Shown piece after piece: positions 33,852 to 42,375 of a DNA stretch of 64,000 nt. This DNA comes from Planktothrix sp. PCC 11201. GTDB taxonomy: Bacteria; Cyanobacteriota; Cyanobacteriia; Cyanobacteriales; Microcoleaceae. Every line of letters begins with the position of its first letter. The stretch's first letter is position 1. The stretch is from assembly GCF_900009135.1 (NCBI RefSeq), contig NZ_LT797710.1, positions 289,559 to 353,558 of the forward strand. Direction: 5' to 3'. The notes beneath the pieces are model-generated. The model was not told the origin of the DNA, did no database searches, and saw only the letters and a program-made list of their open reading frames with translations. Both the position numbers and the translations under genes were made by a program.

Positions 33852-36746
33852 TTAGCCCGAACGAGGATTGGCTAGATTTCTGAATTTAGTAAATTGAGGA
33901 TCAAATAATAGTTTAATGGTTCCTGTGGGGCCGTTCCGATGTTTAGCCATAATAATTTCGGTAATTCCTCGGTCTGGGGTATCGGGATTATAATAGTCAT
34001 CTCGATAGATCATCATCACTAAATCCGCATCTTGTTCAATTGAATTGTGAACAATAATATTATTTGCTACAAAATTATGCAAGCCAGGAACTGTTAAATC
34101 AAATACTTCTTCTTCTCCATCAGGTATAATTGAAACTATTTCATCCCAGTTAATATCACTATTTTCTATCGTAGAACCAGGTAAGGCAATAGGATAGTCT
34201 CCATTGAACTCATCCAGTCTTTTCCAACCCTGAATTGTTAGGAATTTATGGTTAGCTGTGGCTCTAATTTTTCTTCCTAGTCGAGTTGTTAAGCTAAATA
34301 CAGGTTTTATACCCGTAGAAAAGGCATTACTCACAATTCCTATTTCTAGCTTCATTGTTTTTTCATTTAATGCCCAAACTGGAAAACCAGATTTACCGAT
34401 TAATTCTTTAATAGGTACTTGTAATCCAGTATCTGCTAATGTGACTAGACTATCACCTGTTAAACAACCAGATTCTCTTAAATCCGATAACATCGGCCGT
34501 TTATTGGTTCGAGATTCAACGCTACGACTTAACTGGGATAGGGCAATTACAGGTACACTTAATTCTCTGGCTAATCCTTTTAATGACCGGGTAATTCTCG
34601 ATAATTCCTGCACTCGATTATCACTAGCACCTTCCATTAATTGTAAATAATCGATTAAGATTAAGCCTAATACCCCCCCATTTTCGGCTTGCAATCTTCG
34701 GGCTTTAGAACGCATTTCGGTGACGGTAATATTGGGGGTATCATCAATAAAAATAGGTAATTCTGCTAAGGAACTAATTGCCATGGTTAAAGGTTCCCAT
34801 TCCGATTGACTAATTCTACCGGAACGAATACGGTTACTTTCTATTTTTGCTTCACTGGATAATAGTCTTTGGACTAATTGCCCTTTCGACATTTCTAAAC
34901 TAAACACGGCAATGGGGAGTTTTTGACCCTTCGCAATATTATGTCCTAAACCGACCGCAAAACTGGTATTATGAACACAGATATCATTTGCAACAAAATT
35001 ATGGGTTTCAGGAATAGTTAAGTCATAAACCTGTTTTTCCCCCATAAATTCAATTGAGACAATTTCATCCCAATAAATCTCACTGGTTGCTAACTGTTGT
35101 AAGGGTAAATGATCTAAAGTAGTAGCTAAAGTCCAGAGCCTTTCCCGTGATAATTGCCGTTTACCAACATGAATATTACTATAGCCCGGAATCCCGGCTC
35201 TTTTTGCTAAATTTTGCCAAGATTCATCGCCTTTAACCGTGGCGATTTCTTGCCAAATTTCTATGGGAATCAAATCTCGATTGGTTTGATAGCGTTTATT
35301 CATTAACGCTTTTTCTATTTTTATAAGGGTTTCTTCTTTACTAAAAATCCCAATTTCTGAGATAAAGGTTTTAATAGATAAAGCATCAGTAATATCCAGT
35401 TGCCAAGCTGTTCGTCTGGTTTGTTTATATTTAATAGAACGCTTTTTCAAAGTTGCAATAACACCAAATCGTAATAATAAGTGTTGAACTTGTCGGGCTA
35501 ATTCTTCACTAACACTGGCATAACCCAATTGACATTGACCACTGGCTAATATTGTTGCCCAACCATCTGTTGCAAATAGACGATTTAGAAATAAGGCGAT
35601 TTGCGATCGCTCTAATTTAAAGATAATTTCAGGAATGGTTTTTTGATGAGATTCTGGTGCTGATAGTCCAAATTGTTCTAACCATTGGTAATGATTATGG
35701 GTTAAAACAATATTTTTATTTTTCAACCCTCCATCTCCTAGTAAATAACCTAAAATTTTAACTTGATATTCAGGTAATTTTTCATTTCCAAAACTATTAA
35801 ATTGACGAGGAACAGCAATTTTATCTCCAGGTTGAAGTTCTGCTAACGGTCGCCATCCTTGAATGGTTAAAAAGGGATGGGTGAGGGTTGATTCTACAAA
35901 ACGCCCTAGTTTTGTGGTGACTCTAAATACGGGTTTAATTCCATCATCAATAAAGTCAGAAGGTTCAGTAATTTGAAATTTCCAATTATTTCCTAATGTT
36001 AAAACTTGAGCCTTTTGACGATTATAAATATCTTCAATTGTGACAACACTCCCATCCGATAAAACAATTTTACTATCAAAACTTAAACATTTACCCATGG
36101 ACGGCCGACCCGCAATAATAATTAAATCAGACCGTTGAAAACCTCCCGTCATCGCATCTAAATCATAAAATCCGCAGGGAATACCAGGTAAAGAAATCCC
36201 TTCATTGCGGTCTTCAATTTCTTGGAAGGTATCAATTAAAGTTTCTCCAATCGATACTAAATCCTGTTGGGGTCGAACTTGGGAAATATTAAAGACTTGT
36301 TGTTCGGCTTTATCGAGAACGGTTTCTAAATCTTGGCTGGTATCATAAGCTAATTCAATAATATTATGTCCCCCGGTAATCAGACTACGACGGATTTTTT
36401 TATCTAAAATTAATAAGCCATATTGATCAATATTAACCGCCGAAACAGTCCGATCTACCAGTTGAGTTAATTTTAATTGTCCCCCCACTTGTTCGAGTAA
36501 ATTTTGATCCGCTAACCAAGTAGCCACAGTCATTAAATCCGTGGGTTTTCCTTGAAAATGTAGGGTTAAAGTTGCCCGATAAATAATTTGATGGGATTTG
36601 AGGACAAAGGATTCTGGTTGTAATAATTCTGCTACCCGACTAATGGCTTCTGGATCAAGGAGAATGCCCCCTAAAATGGCTTCCTCTGCTTCTATATTTT
36701 GCGGGGGAAGGCGATCGCTAATATTGGAAAATTGAGGTTCATTCAT
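33852..36746 (-). CDS. dnaB: Replicative DNA helicase DnaB with two inteins
   Basis: 964-residue precursor of the hexameric 5'-3' replicative helicase. Extein parts are residues 1-219, 594-760 and 902-964, together 449 residues, the normal DnaB length. The N-terminal primase-interacting domain begins LPPQNIEAEEAILGG. Intein A (220-593) interrupts the Walker A loop between GRPSMGK and TSFAVG. Intein B (761-901) lies between LSDLRESG and SIEQDADLVMM. Each intein begins with Cys and ends His-Asn before Thr or Ser, as needed for splicing, so both should splice to give a working helicase. The gene is monocistronic, convergent with the FKBP gene. Start ATG 36746. Confidence 0.97.
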   Translation of the reverse strand: MNEPQFSNISDRLPPQNIEAEEAILGGILLDPEAISRVAELLQPESFVLKSHQIIYRATLTLHFQGKPTDLMTVATWLADQNLLEQVGGQLKLTQLVDRTVSAVNIDQYGLLILDKKIRRSLITGGHNIIELAYDTSQDLETVLDKAEQQVFNISQVRPQQDLVSIGETLIDTFQEIEDRNEGISLPGIPCGFYDLDAMTGGFQRSDLIIIAGRPSMGKCLSFDSKIVLSDGSVVTIEDIYNRQKAQVLTLGNNWKFQITEPSDFIDDGIKPVFRVTTKLGRFVESTLTHPFLTIQGWRPLAELQPGDKIAVPRQFNSFGNEKLPEYQVKILGYLLGDGGLKNKNIVLTHNHYQWLEQFGLSAPESHQKTIPEIIFKLERSQIALFLNRLFATDGWATILASGQCQLGYASVSEELARQVQHLLLRFGVIATLKKRSIKYKQTRRTAWQLDITDALSIKTFISEIGIFSKEETLIKIEKALMNKRYQTNRDLIPIEIWQEIATVKGDESWQNLAKRAGIPGYSNIHVGKRQLSRERLWTLATTLDHLPLQQLATSEIYWDEIVSIEFMGEKQVYDLTIPETHNFVANDICVHNTSFAVGLGHNIAKGQKLPIAVFSLEMSKGQLVQRLLSSEAKIESNRIRSGRISQSEWEPLTMAISSLAELPIFIDDTPNITVTEMRSKARRLQAENGGVLGLILIDYLQLMEGASDNRVQELSRITRSLKGLARELSVPVIALSQLSRSVESRTNKRPMLSDLRESGCLTGDSLVTLADTGLQVPIKELIGKSGFPVWALNEKTMKLEIGIVSNAFSTGIKPVFSLTTRLGRKIRATANHKFLTIQGWKRLDEFNGDYPIALPGSTIENSDINWDEIVSIIPDGEEEVFDLTVPGLHNFVANNIIVHNSIEQDADLVMMIYRDDYYNPDTPDRGITEIIMAKHRNGPTGTIKLLFDPQFTKFRNLANPRSG
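34044..34466 (-). other. DnaB intein B, natural mini-intein (141 aa)
   Basis: Begins CLTGDSLVTLADTG and ends NFVANNIIVHN before Ser. Splicing block B is the TANH motif (residues 830-833 of the precursor), block F VFDLTVPGLHNF, block G IIVHN. There is no LAGLIDADG domain, so it is a mini-intein, at the same site as the well-known Synechocystis DnaB intein, which by contrast carries an endonuclease domain. Confidence 0.92.
34968..36089 (-). other. DnaB intein A, with LAGLIDADG endonuclease (374 aa)
   Basis: Begins CLSFDSKIVLSDGS and ends NFVANDICVHN before Thr. Block B is STLTH (TxxH). The homing-endonuclease blocks are ILGYLLGDGGLKNKN near precursor residue 330 and LNRLFATDGWATIL near 388, each with the expected acidic residue (GDGG and TDGW). 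It sits exactly in the P-loop lysine codon, the most conserved DnaB site. Confidence 0.92.
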
Positions 36747-36822
36747 CGCATGAGTTAGTTAATAAGCCGATTAGACCATTTTATGTTAAACTCTATTATA
36801 GAATAGTTATTGATCTTACACA

Positions 36823-37092
36823 ATGCTTATGCAATCTATTAAAGGAATTGTCAGAAATGGGGTAATTTATCCCATTCAACCAATATCTTATCCTGACAAC
36901 TATCCTGTGATTATTACTTTTTTGGAATCAGAAAAACAGGAGCAATTAGTTGATATTTCTTCGGAGGAGTATGAAACGGGTTGGGATACGTTAGAGTTGG
37001 CGTTAAATGAAAATGCTGTAGATACGGGTATCAGAGATTTAGCTCATCAGCATGATCACTATTTGTATGGAAAACAAAAACAAGATGAGTAG
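36823..37092 (+). CDS. Antitoxin of second PIN module
   Basis: 89 residues. The N-terminus MQSIKGIVRNGVIYPIQP resembles DUF104/AbrB-type antitoxins seen in cyanobacteria and archaea, where a two-strand DNA-binding region precedes a toxin-binding tail. The tail has acidic SSEEYETGWDTLELALNE and a His-rich end. It overlaps the PIN gene by 8 bases. Start at ATG 36823 or 36829. Confidence 0.75.
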   Translation: MLMQSIKGIVRNGVIYPIQPISYPDNYPVIITFLESEKQEQLVDISSEEYETGWDTLELALNENAVDTGIRDLAHQHDHYLYGKQKQDE

Positions 37093-37513
37093 TAAATTTA
37101 ATCAAGTTTTTGTGGATAGTGCAGCTTGGATCGCATTAATTAATACTACGGATGATCTTCATGAACAAGCACAAGAAGTAATGGCTAGGCTCCGTCAAAA
37201 TAAAACTTTTTTAGTGACAACAGAATTTATTTTATTAGAGGTAGCTGATGCTTTATCTAGCATTAATATTCGTCAAAAAACTTATGCAACACTCAAAGCA
37301 ATTAGACAATCTCAAGCCATCAAAGTTATTCCTGTTAATCAAAGTTTATTCGATGCAGGTTTAGCAATTTATAACCAACATTCTGATAAAGATTGGGGGT
37401 TAACTGACTGCATTAGTTTTGCCGTGATGCAGCAAGAAAAAATCACAACAGCTTTTACATCAGATCGTCATTTTATACAAGCTGGATTTATCAGATTAAT
37501 GCAGCCTAACTAA
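37085..37513 (+). CDS. PIN-domain toxin (VapC-type)
   Basis: 142-residue PIN ribonuclease. Acidic residues: Asp in VFVDSAAWIALI, Glu in TEFILLEVADAL, Asp in WGLTDCISFAVM and Asp in FTSDRHF, giving a complete active site. The start is ATG 37085 inside the antitoxin stop region (8-base overlap); longer frames from 37052 add an unlikely leader. It forms a pair with the preceding antitoxin. Confidence 0.87.
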   Translation: MSSKFNQVFVDSAAWIALINTTDDLHEQAQEVMARLRQNKTFLVTTEFILLEVADALSSINIRQKTYATLKAIRQSQAIKVIPVNQSLFDAGLAIYNQHSDKDWGLTDCISFAVMQQEKITTAFTSDRHFIQAGFIRLMQPN

Positions 37514-37605
37514 TCCATAATTTCGTAATCAATAAACCAAATATCGACAGAGCCACAATCCACGATATGACCCTAAACTCATTTTCAACATTTAGGAATT
37601 ATCGG

Positions 37606-38721
37606 TTATTTTTCACTTGTAGAAATAGAATTTAAAATCGTATCAATTTCTGTCTGAACTTTATCAATTTGTGAACGAAGTTGATCTAAAGATTGTTTTT
37701 CAGCTTGCCATTTTTGAGGCATTTCTTGCTCATATCTATTTTGTTTTTCTAATAAATCATCATAAAATGTAAAATGAAACATTAAAGTTGATATAGCTAA
37801 ATCGAAACACTCGTCTAACCGTGGCAAAAAGCTACTTTCTATAAATAAAAGAACTGTATTTGAAAAGTCATCTAATCGATCTCTTTTAATAACTAAAAAA
37901 CTATCTTTGTAAAAAGAATCCCAACTTGGTTTTATTAAATTCGCCAAAGAATTAGAAATAGACACTTTAGAATTAAAAAATAAATTTAATCTATAATGAT
38001 TGCAGTTTATTTGAAACAATAAACTATTCTTGTATTTGCTTGGTAAACAACTAACATGAGAGTCTAACTTATTAATTTTAAATATAGAAAATTCTTGACC
38101 CAGTAGTTCTAAATTATGATGAATTGCCAGAATAATTTGACGGTTTTGATCAACTAATTCTCGTTCTAAATCCTTAATTAAACCATCTTTATCTGATAAG
38201 CCTGCCTCTTGTTTGGGTTTACCAGTATTTTTTTCAGTAAACCACTGTCTTTTGAGTTCTGTAACTCGATTCGTCCATGACTCTTTAAGTTCTTTAATCA
38301 CTTCTGTTTTGCATTTTTTTCTTAAATTACGAATGCGTATATCTACATTACTAATTTGTGCGATCTGTTCCCAAATTTCATCTTTAGGGATAGATAAAAT
38401 TCCAGCTTTACTATTCCAGACTTCCTCAGCTTGATCTAAATCCCGATAACAATTTTTTAGTAATTGTTCTAATTTAACAGCAGACCGTCTCATTTCATCC
38501 GTACAGAGTTGAATTGATTGGCTTAAATCGGTTGCTGACTGTTTTAACTCTAAGGATTGATTGTCATTAGAATGGATTAGTGTAACCGCTTGATTCAGAG
38601 CAAGAAAGGCTTTGAGAGATTCATTCATCACATTTAATTCCTGGATCAATATTTTTTTTCCCATCAGAGACAGCTTTGAACAGATATCACTGATATAATT
38701 AATTATACTAACTTCTGACAC
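37606..38721 (-). CDS. Unknown coiled-coil protein, divergent partner A
   Basis: Up to 371 residues, mostly alpha-helical and charged, with coiled-coil-like stretches at about 30-150 (LELKQSATDLSQSIQLC, LEQLLKNCYRDLDQAEE), 180-200 and a final one at 335-365 (QSLDQLRSQIDKVQTEID). The middle (about 225-300) is more globular. No family recognised. The start is uncertain: GTG 38721 opens the frame but lies 16 bases from the divergent gene, while ATG 38628 (MNESLKAFLALNQ) has AGGA upstream and would leave a 109-base promoter region. It should be considered together with the next gene. Confidence 0.6.
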   Translation of the reverse strand: MSEVSIINYISDICSKLSLMGKKILIQELNVMNESLKAFLALNQAVTLIHSNDNQSLELKQSATDLSQSIQLCTDEMRRSAVKLEQLLKNCYRDLDQAEEVWNSKAGILSIPKDEIWEQIAQISNVDIRIRNLRKKCKTEVIKELKESWTNRVTELKRQWFTEKNTGKPKQEAGLSDKDGLIKDLERELVDQNRQIILAIHHNLELLGQEFSIFKINKLDSHVSCLPSKYKNSLLFQINCNHYRLNLFFNSKVSISNSLANLIKPSWDSFYKDSFLVIKRDRLDDFSNTVLLFIESSFLPRLDECFDLAISTLMFHFTFYDDLLEKQNRYEQEMPQKWQAEKQSLDQLRSQIDKVQTEIDTILNSISTSEK

Positions 38722-38737
38722 TCAGGTTAACTTAGTT

Positions 38738-39949
38738 ATGGAATCTCAAGATTTAGCGCCTTTGTTAAAGTCTGTCGGTTTTGCCTTAGATGTAGCAACT
38801 CCTTTTGCATCTGCTGTTCCTTATCTCGGAACGGTATTAATTATCGCAAAAATTGGGGTCAGAACCTATCAAGGTAAGGTAGAATCTGACAATCTTAATC
38901 GAGACTTAGATTATCTGAAAAAGGGCGTAGATAGCTTACAGGAAAAAGCTAGTATATTAGAGTCGGCAACAGCAACCCTAGGAGTTGGTGTTGCTTTACT
39001 GGGAATACTGTCCGCACAAAATTTGCAGCAAACTCGCAAATTAGATCAAAAATTAGATCGAGTTCAGTTAGAACTTGAAAAAGGGATCACAGATTTAAAA
39101 TTAATTATTAATAGTCAAGGCGATGAAATTTTAAAAACGATCAATCAAGTGGGTCAAGAAATCCAACAAGAAATACACCGCGTTCAGTTTGTAAATGCTT
39201 ATGGCATCTTTCAATCCGTGCATAATAATCGACTGCCATCGGCTTTAATAATAAAAAATCCTACAGATAGAAATGATAAATTAAACTTTATTTGGAATGA
39301 TTTACAAAATTGTTTAGCTATTTATAACAATAAAGAACTGATTTCTTGTCCTTCGATTTCGGGAAAATTAAAGCGATTAGAATGTGCTTGGGCGATTGAA
39401 CAAACCTTGGCTTTAATTGATATTTTACAAAATAATTTTGAGGCTTGTATTTTTCAGTTAAATCACCTCAGAGAAAAAATTATCAAAGATTGTCTATACT
39501 TAACAGAATCCTGTCAATCGGAAGCAGAAATTGACTTTATATTCCCCAGAATTAACTCTATTATCAATCATGATATGCTTTTAATTGATTTCTGGAAGAA
39601 TAATCTAAAAGTTATACAAAATTTATCGGTTGAGGATCAAGAAAAACTAGCCAATTTAGATGTAACTGATATTGTTAGTTTAAATCAATCGCAAGAATCT
39701 AACGCTTTACAAAAACGATCGCCATTTGAACTTTATCAAGAGTTAAAAGCTCAATCCCATTTTGTGGCTTTGAAAGATCAACTCAAATTTTTAATTAAAC
39801 CGGAATTACGCTTTGAGTATGAATCCTATATTTCTCAAAGAGCGATCGCCATAAATTTTCAAGGAATTGCCCTGACTAACTGGCAAGAAGTCCCTGATTT
39901 AACGGTTGCTAATCTTTATTATTATTTCAAAGCCCAAGAACAAAAATAA
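38738..39949 (+). CDS. Unknown helical protein with hydrophobic hairpin, divergent partner B
   Basis: 403 residues. The N-terminal 110 residues contain two hydrophobic Ala/Gly-rich segments (VATPFASAVPYLGTVLIIAK near 20-38 and ATLGVGVALLGILSA near 80-95) linked by a helical hairpin, then a long amphipathic helix (LDQKLDRVQLELEKGITDLK). The remaining 280 residues are helical with an EFELYQELKAQ-type region and an aromatic C-terminal tail (NLYYYFKAQEQK). The layout resembles pore-forming or membrane-deforming helical proteins, but that is only a shape comparison. It ends at a terminator shared with the converging rplI gene. Confidence 0.6.
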   Translation: MESQDLAPLLKSVGFALDVATPFASAVPYLGTVLIIAKIGVRTYQGKVESDNLNRDLDYLKKGVDSLQEKASILESATATLGVGVALLGILSAQNLQQTRKLDQKLDRVQLELEKGITDLKLIINSQGDEILKTINQVGQEIQQEIHRVQFVNAYGIFQSVHNNRLPSALIIKNPTDRNDKLNFIWNDLQNCLAIYNNKELISCPSISGKLKRLECAWAIEQTLALIDILQNNFEACIFQLNHLREKIIKDCLYLTESCQSEAEIDFIFPRINSIINHDMLLIDFWKNNLKVIQNLSVEDQEKLANLDVTDIVSLNQSQESNALQKRSPFELYQELKAQSHFVALKDQLKFLIKPELRFEYESYISQRAIAINFQGIALTNWQEVPDLTVANLYYYFKAQEQK

Positions 39950-39972
39950 GCCCTGAACTCAAGTTCGGGCTT
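39941..39972 (-). terminator. Rho-independent terminator of rplI
   Basis: On the minus strand AAGCCC-GAAC and GTTC-GGGCTT (one bulged base) form a stem with a 4-base loop, followed by TTATTTTTG. It lies about 30 bases after the rplI stop and overlaps the end of the converging gene. Confidence 0.85.
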
Positions 39973-40001
39973 AGGGAAAAAACCTTTGAAATTGATGAAA
40001 T

Positions 40002-40460
40002 TTACAAAGAAACCACTTCAACTTCTACATCAGCCGTCACGTCAGAATGTAACTTAATATTGGCTTTATAGGTTCCTAATTTACTGATACTGGGGAGAGT
40101 AATTTCCCGACGATCAACTTCTTGACCCGTTGCTTGTTGAATCAATTCTGCTAATTCTTTTTCGGTAACGGTTCCAAAAATTGCGTTTTCTTCCCCAACT
40201 TGTTTGGCAATTTTGAACACACCCACCGCTTCCAGGGCTTTTTTCTGAGCTTCCGCTTGCTGTTTCAGTTCTAGTTGCCGTTGACGTTCTTCTTCCCGAC
40301 GTCGTTCTACCTGTCTGAGAATGCCGGGGGTAGCCCGAACTGCTATACTCTGAGGGAGCAAATAGTTACGGGCATAACCCGGGGCGACTTCTACGAGATC
40401 CCCATTTTTTCCCAGTTTAATCACATCTTTGGTCAGAACAACTTGAGTACGCTTCGCCAT
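40002..40460 (-). CDS. rplI: 50S ribosomal protein L9
   Basis: 152-residue ribosomal protein L9, which binds 23S rRNA at the base of the L1 stalk. The N-terminal [20 protein letters not shown] and [17 protein letters not shown] blocks, the long connecting helix rich in Arg/Glu, and the C-terminal [20 protein letters not shown] are all present. The start ATG 40460 has AGGAA 6 bases upstream. It is transcribed alone with its own terminator. Confidence 0.98.
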   Translation of the reverse strand: MAKRTQVVLTKDVIKLGKNGDLVEVAPGYARNYLLPQSIAVRATPGILRQVERRREEERQRQLELKQQAEAQKKALEAVGVFKIAKQVGEENAIFGTVTEKELAELIQQATGQEVDRREITLPSISKLGTYKANIKLHSDVTADVEVEVVSL

Positions 40461-40616
40461 GATCAGTTCCTATATTTTTTTTAACCCAAACACTCTATAT
40501 TAACAAGATTAGGGTGCGATCGCAAGTCCATAATCAACTTGTCCCTATTGAGGGTATTCGTAATCGCGTAGTACAATACAGACTAAGTTGGGTCATGATT
40601 CACCCCGGAGGCTGCA

Positions 40617-40856
40617 ATGCAGAGTATTCAGTTCAAAGGACACATTGGTGAGGATGGAATATTACGGGTACAAATGCCAGCAGAATTTAAAGATAGAGAT
40701 TTAGAAGCTATTGTGATCTTTCAAGCTAAGAGTGAAACCCCGAAACATGGAAATTGGCAACCTGGGTTTTTTGAGGAGGTAATTGGTGGCTGGGTGGGTG
40801 AACCATTAGTCCGAGAAAATCAAGGACAATATGAAATTAGGGAGAATTTGTTTTGA
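40617..40856 (+). CDS. Antitoxin of third PIN module
   Basis: 79 residues: a beta-strand N-terminus MQSIQFKGHIGEDGILRVQM like the AbrB/DUF104-type antitoxins, then EFKDRDLEAIVIFQAK, a Gly/Trp-rich linker and an acidic tail PLVRENQGQYEIRENLF. It overlaps the next gene (TTGA at 40853-40856), so the two are translationally coupled. Confidence 0.75.
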   Translation: MQSIQFKGHIGEDGILRVQMPAEFKDRDLEAIVIFQAKSETPKHGNWQPGFFEEVIGGWVGEPLVRENQGQYEIRENLF

Positions 40857-41254
40857 GTTACTTACTCGATACTAATGTTTGTATTAAACTCCTGAATAAT
40901 AGTAATCTAGCCGTAACTCACCGATTAGCTTTGCAACAGCCAGGGGAGATTTATTTGTGTACTGTTGTACAGTTTGAACTTTATTATGGTGCATATCGAA
41001 GTAGCCAAATAGAGAGCAATTTAGCAATATTAAAACGTTTTTTTCAACAATTTGCTATTTTACATTTCAGTGAAAAATCCGCCGCAATCGCTGGACAAAT
41101 TCGCGCCCAATTGTCAGCTTTAGGAACACCGATTGGCCCCTATGATCTGCAAATTGCAGCGATCGCTTTAGCTAACAATTTAGTTCTAGTGACCCACAAT
41201 ACCACAGAATTTAGCCGAGTTCCCAACTTGCAAATCGAAGATTGGGAACTTTAA
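40853..41254 (+). CDS. PIN-domain toxin (VapC/FitB-type)
   Basis: 133 residues. MSYLLDTNVCIKLL carries the first Asp, VQFELYYGAYRS the Glu, GPYDLQIAAIAL an Asp, and LVTHNTTEFSRVPNL the conserved C-terminal Asn/Thr block of VapC toxins. Translation starts at TTG 40853 inside the antitoxin stop. It is a typical full-length tRNA- or rRNA-cleaving PIN nuclease; the target is unknown. Confidence 0.9.
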   Translation: MSYLLDTNVCIKLLNNSNLAVTHRLALQQPGEIYLCTVVQFELYYGAYRSSQIESNLAILKRFFQQFAILHFSEKSAAIAGQIRAQLSALGTPIGPYDLQIAAIALANNLVLVTHNTTEFSRVPNLQIEDWEL

Positions 41255-41261
41255 TTTACGC

Positions 41262-42035
41262 TTAAAATTGATCCTTCATTCCCCGCAAACGGGCAAAGGT
41301 TTGGATCGGATCATCGCTATTGGTCGCCGTTTGCAGAGTGGGAATATCCCAACGCAAAAAAGGATTAGTGCGTTTTTCTAAGCCAATATTTGAGGGAATT
41401 GTGGCTTGATTTTGACTGCGGGCTACGGTAACTTCTTGAAAACGATCCTGTAAATCTTGATTATCAGCATCAACCGTTAAGGCAAATTTTAAGTTATTAA
41501 GAGTATATTCATGAGCACACCAAACCCGAGTAGTTTCGGGGAGGTTGCGAAATTGATTTAAAGATGTCAACATTTGTTGGGGAGTCCCTTCAAATAAACG
41601 GCCACACCCCCCGGCAAATAGGGTATCCCCACAGAATAAATCCCCGGGTTGATCGGGATTTATGGGTGGGAAATAATAGGCAATATGGGCTTTTGTATGA
41701 CCGGGAACAAATAAAACCTGCCCGATTTGATCGCCGAATTCAACTTGATCACCCGGTTTTAAAAATACCATTTGACCGGGGATTCTACCTCGATCGCCCT
41801 CACCTCCATAAACCGTAAGATCGGGATATTCTTTAATCAGTTGAGTATTTCCCCCAACATGATCGCTATGATGGTGAGTGTTAAAAATTGCAACTAATTC
41901 GGCATCTAATGTCTGTAAATGTTGTAAAACAGGATAGGCTTCTGCGGGGTCAACAACGGCGGCAATTTTCCGATCAGGATCATGCAGTAAAAAGATATAG
42001 TTATCAGAGAGGACTGGAATTAGTTGAATTTGCAT
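41262..42035 (-). CDS. gloB: Hydroxyacylglutathione hydrolase (glyoxalase II)
   Basis: About 257-residue metallo-beta-lactamase-fold enzyme hydrolysing S-lactoylglutathione, the second step of methylglyoxal removal. The metal-binding HHHSDHVGG block, the [11 protein letters not shown] region, the [17 protein letters not shown] motif and the late CAHEYTLNN and substrate-binding KRTNPFLRW segments are present. The start is ATG 42035, since AGGAGA lies 10 bases upstream; the TTG at 42044 directly follows that site and cannot be right. Confidence 0.96.
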   Translation of the reverse strand: MQIQLIPVLSDNYIFLLHDPDRKIAAVVDPAEAYPVLQHLQTLDAELVAIFNTHHHSDHVGGNTQLIKEYPDLTVYGGEGDRGRIPGQMVFLKPGDQVEFGDQIGQVLFVPGHTKAHIAYYFPPINPDQPGDLFCGDTLFAGGCGRLFEGTPQQMLTSLNQFRNLPETTRVWCAHEYTLNNLKFALTVDADNQDLQDRFQEVTVARSQNQATIPSNIGLEKRTNPFLRWDIPTLQTATNSDDPIQTFARLRGMKDQF

Positions 42036-42165
42036 TAAAAGCAATCTCCTGGGATTAGTTGATCAGGGTTTATAATAGTTGAGACTTTGGTGGGTGCAAT
42101 TCGCTAGTTTAGCAAATTTTATCGCAAAATTAGTCAATAATTAAATTAGAGAGGTTACGGTTAAA

Positions 42166-42375
42166 ATGCTGTGGACACTTCCCACTCGCTCTAAAATCTC
42201 AATTAGTCAAGTGACGGATCGGATTGTCAATTCGGGTCAACTAGGTCATGCTGATTATTTGAGATTAATGTCTGCTATTTTATCTGATAAAGATATTACC
42301 GAATCTGAACGCAACCAGATTAATCGAGTCTTTGATTATGTTCAGACAGGTCGTGTTAAATTTAATGATATGTGA
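42166..42375 (+). CDS. Small conserved-looking protein
   Basis: 69 residues, compact and helical (QVTDRIVNSGQLGHADYLRL, SDKDITESERNQINRVFDYV). Small cyanobacterial proteins of this form occur as short hypothetical genes. It overlaps the next gene by 4 bases (GTGA), so it is translationally coupled to the glycosyltransferase and may assist it. GAGAGG lies 10 bases upstream of ATG 42166. Confidence 0.7.
   Translation: MLWTLPTRSKISISQVTDRIVNSGQLGHADYLRLMSAILSDKDITESERNQINRVFDYVQTGRVKFNDM

Noticed and set aside
37052-37084. Upstream extension of the PIN toxin
   Set aside because: ATG 37085 overlaps the antitoxin stop in the usual way and begins at the domain; the extension lacks conserved residues.
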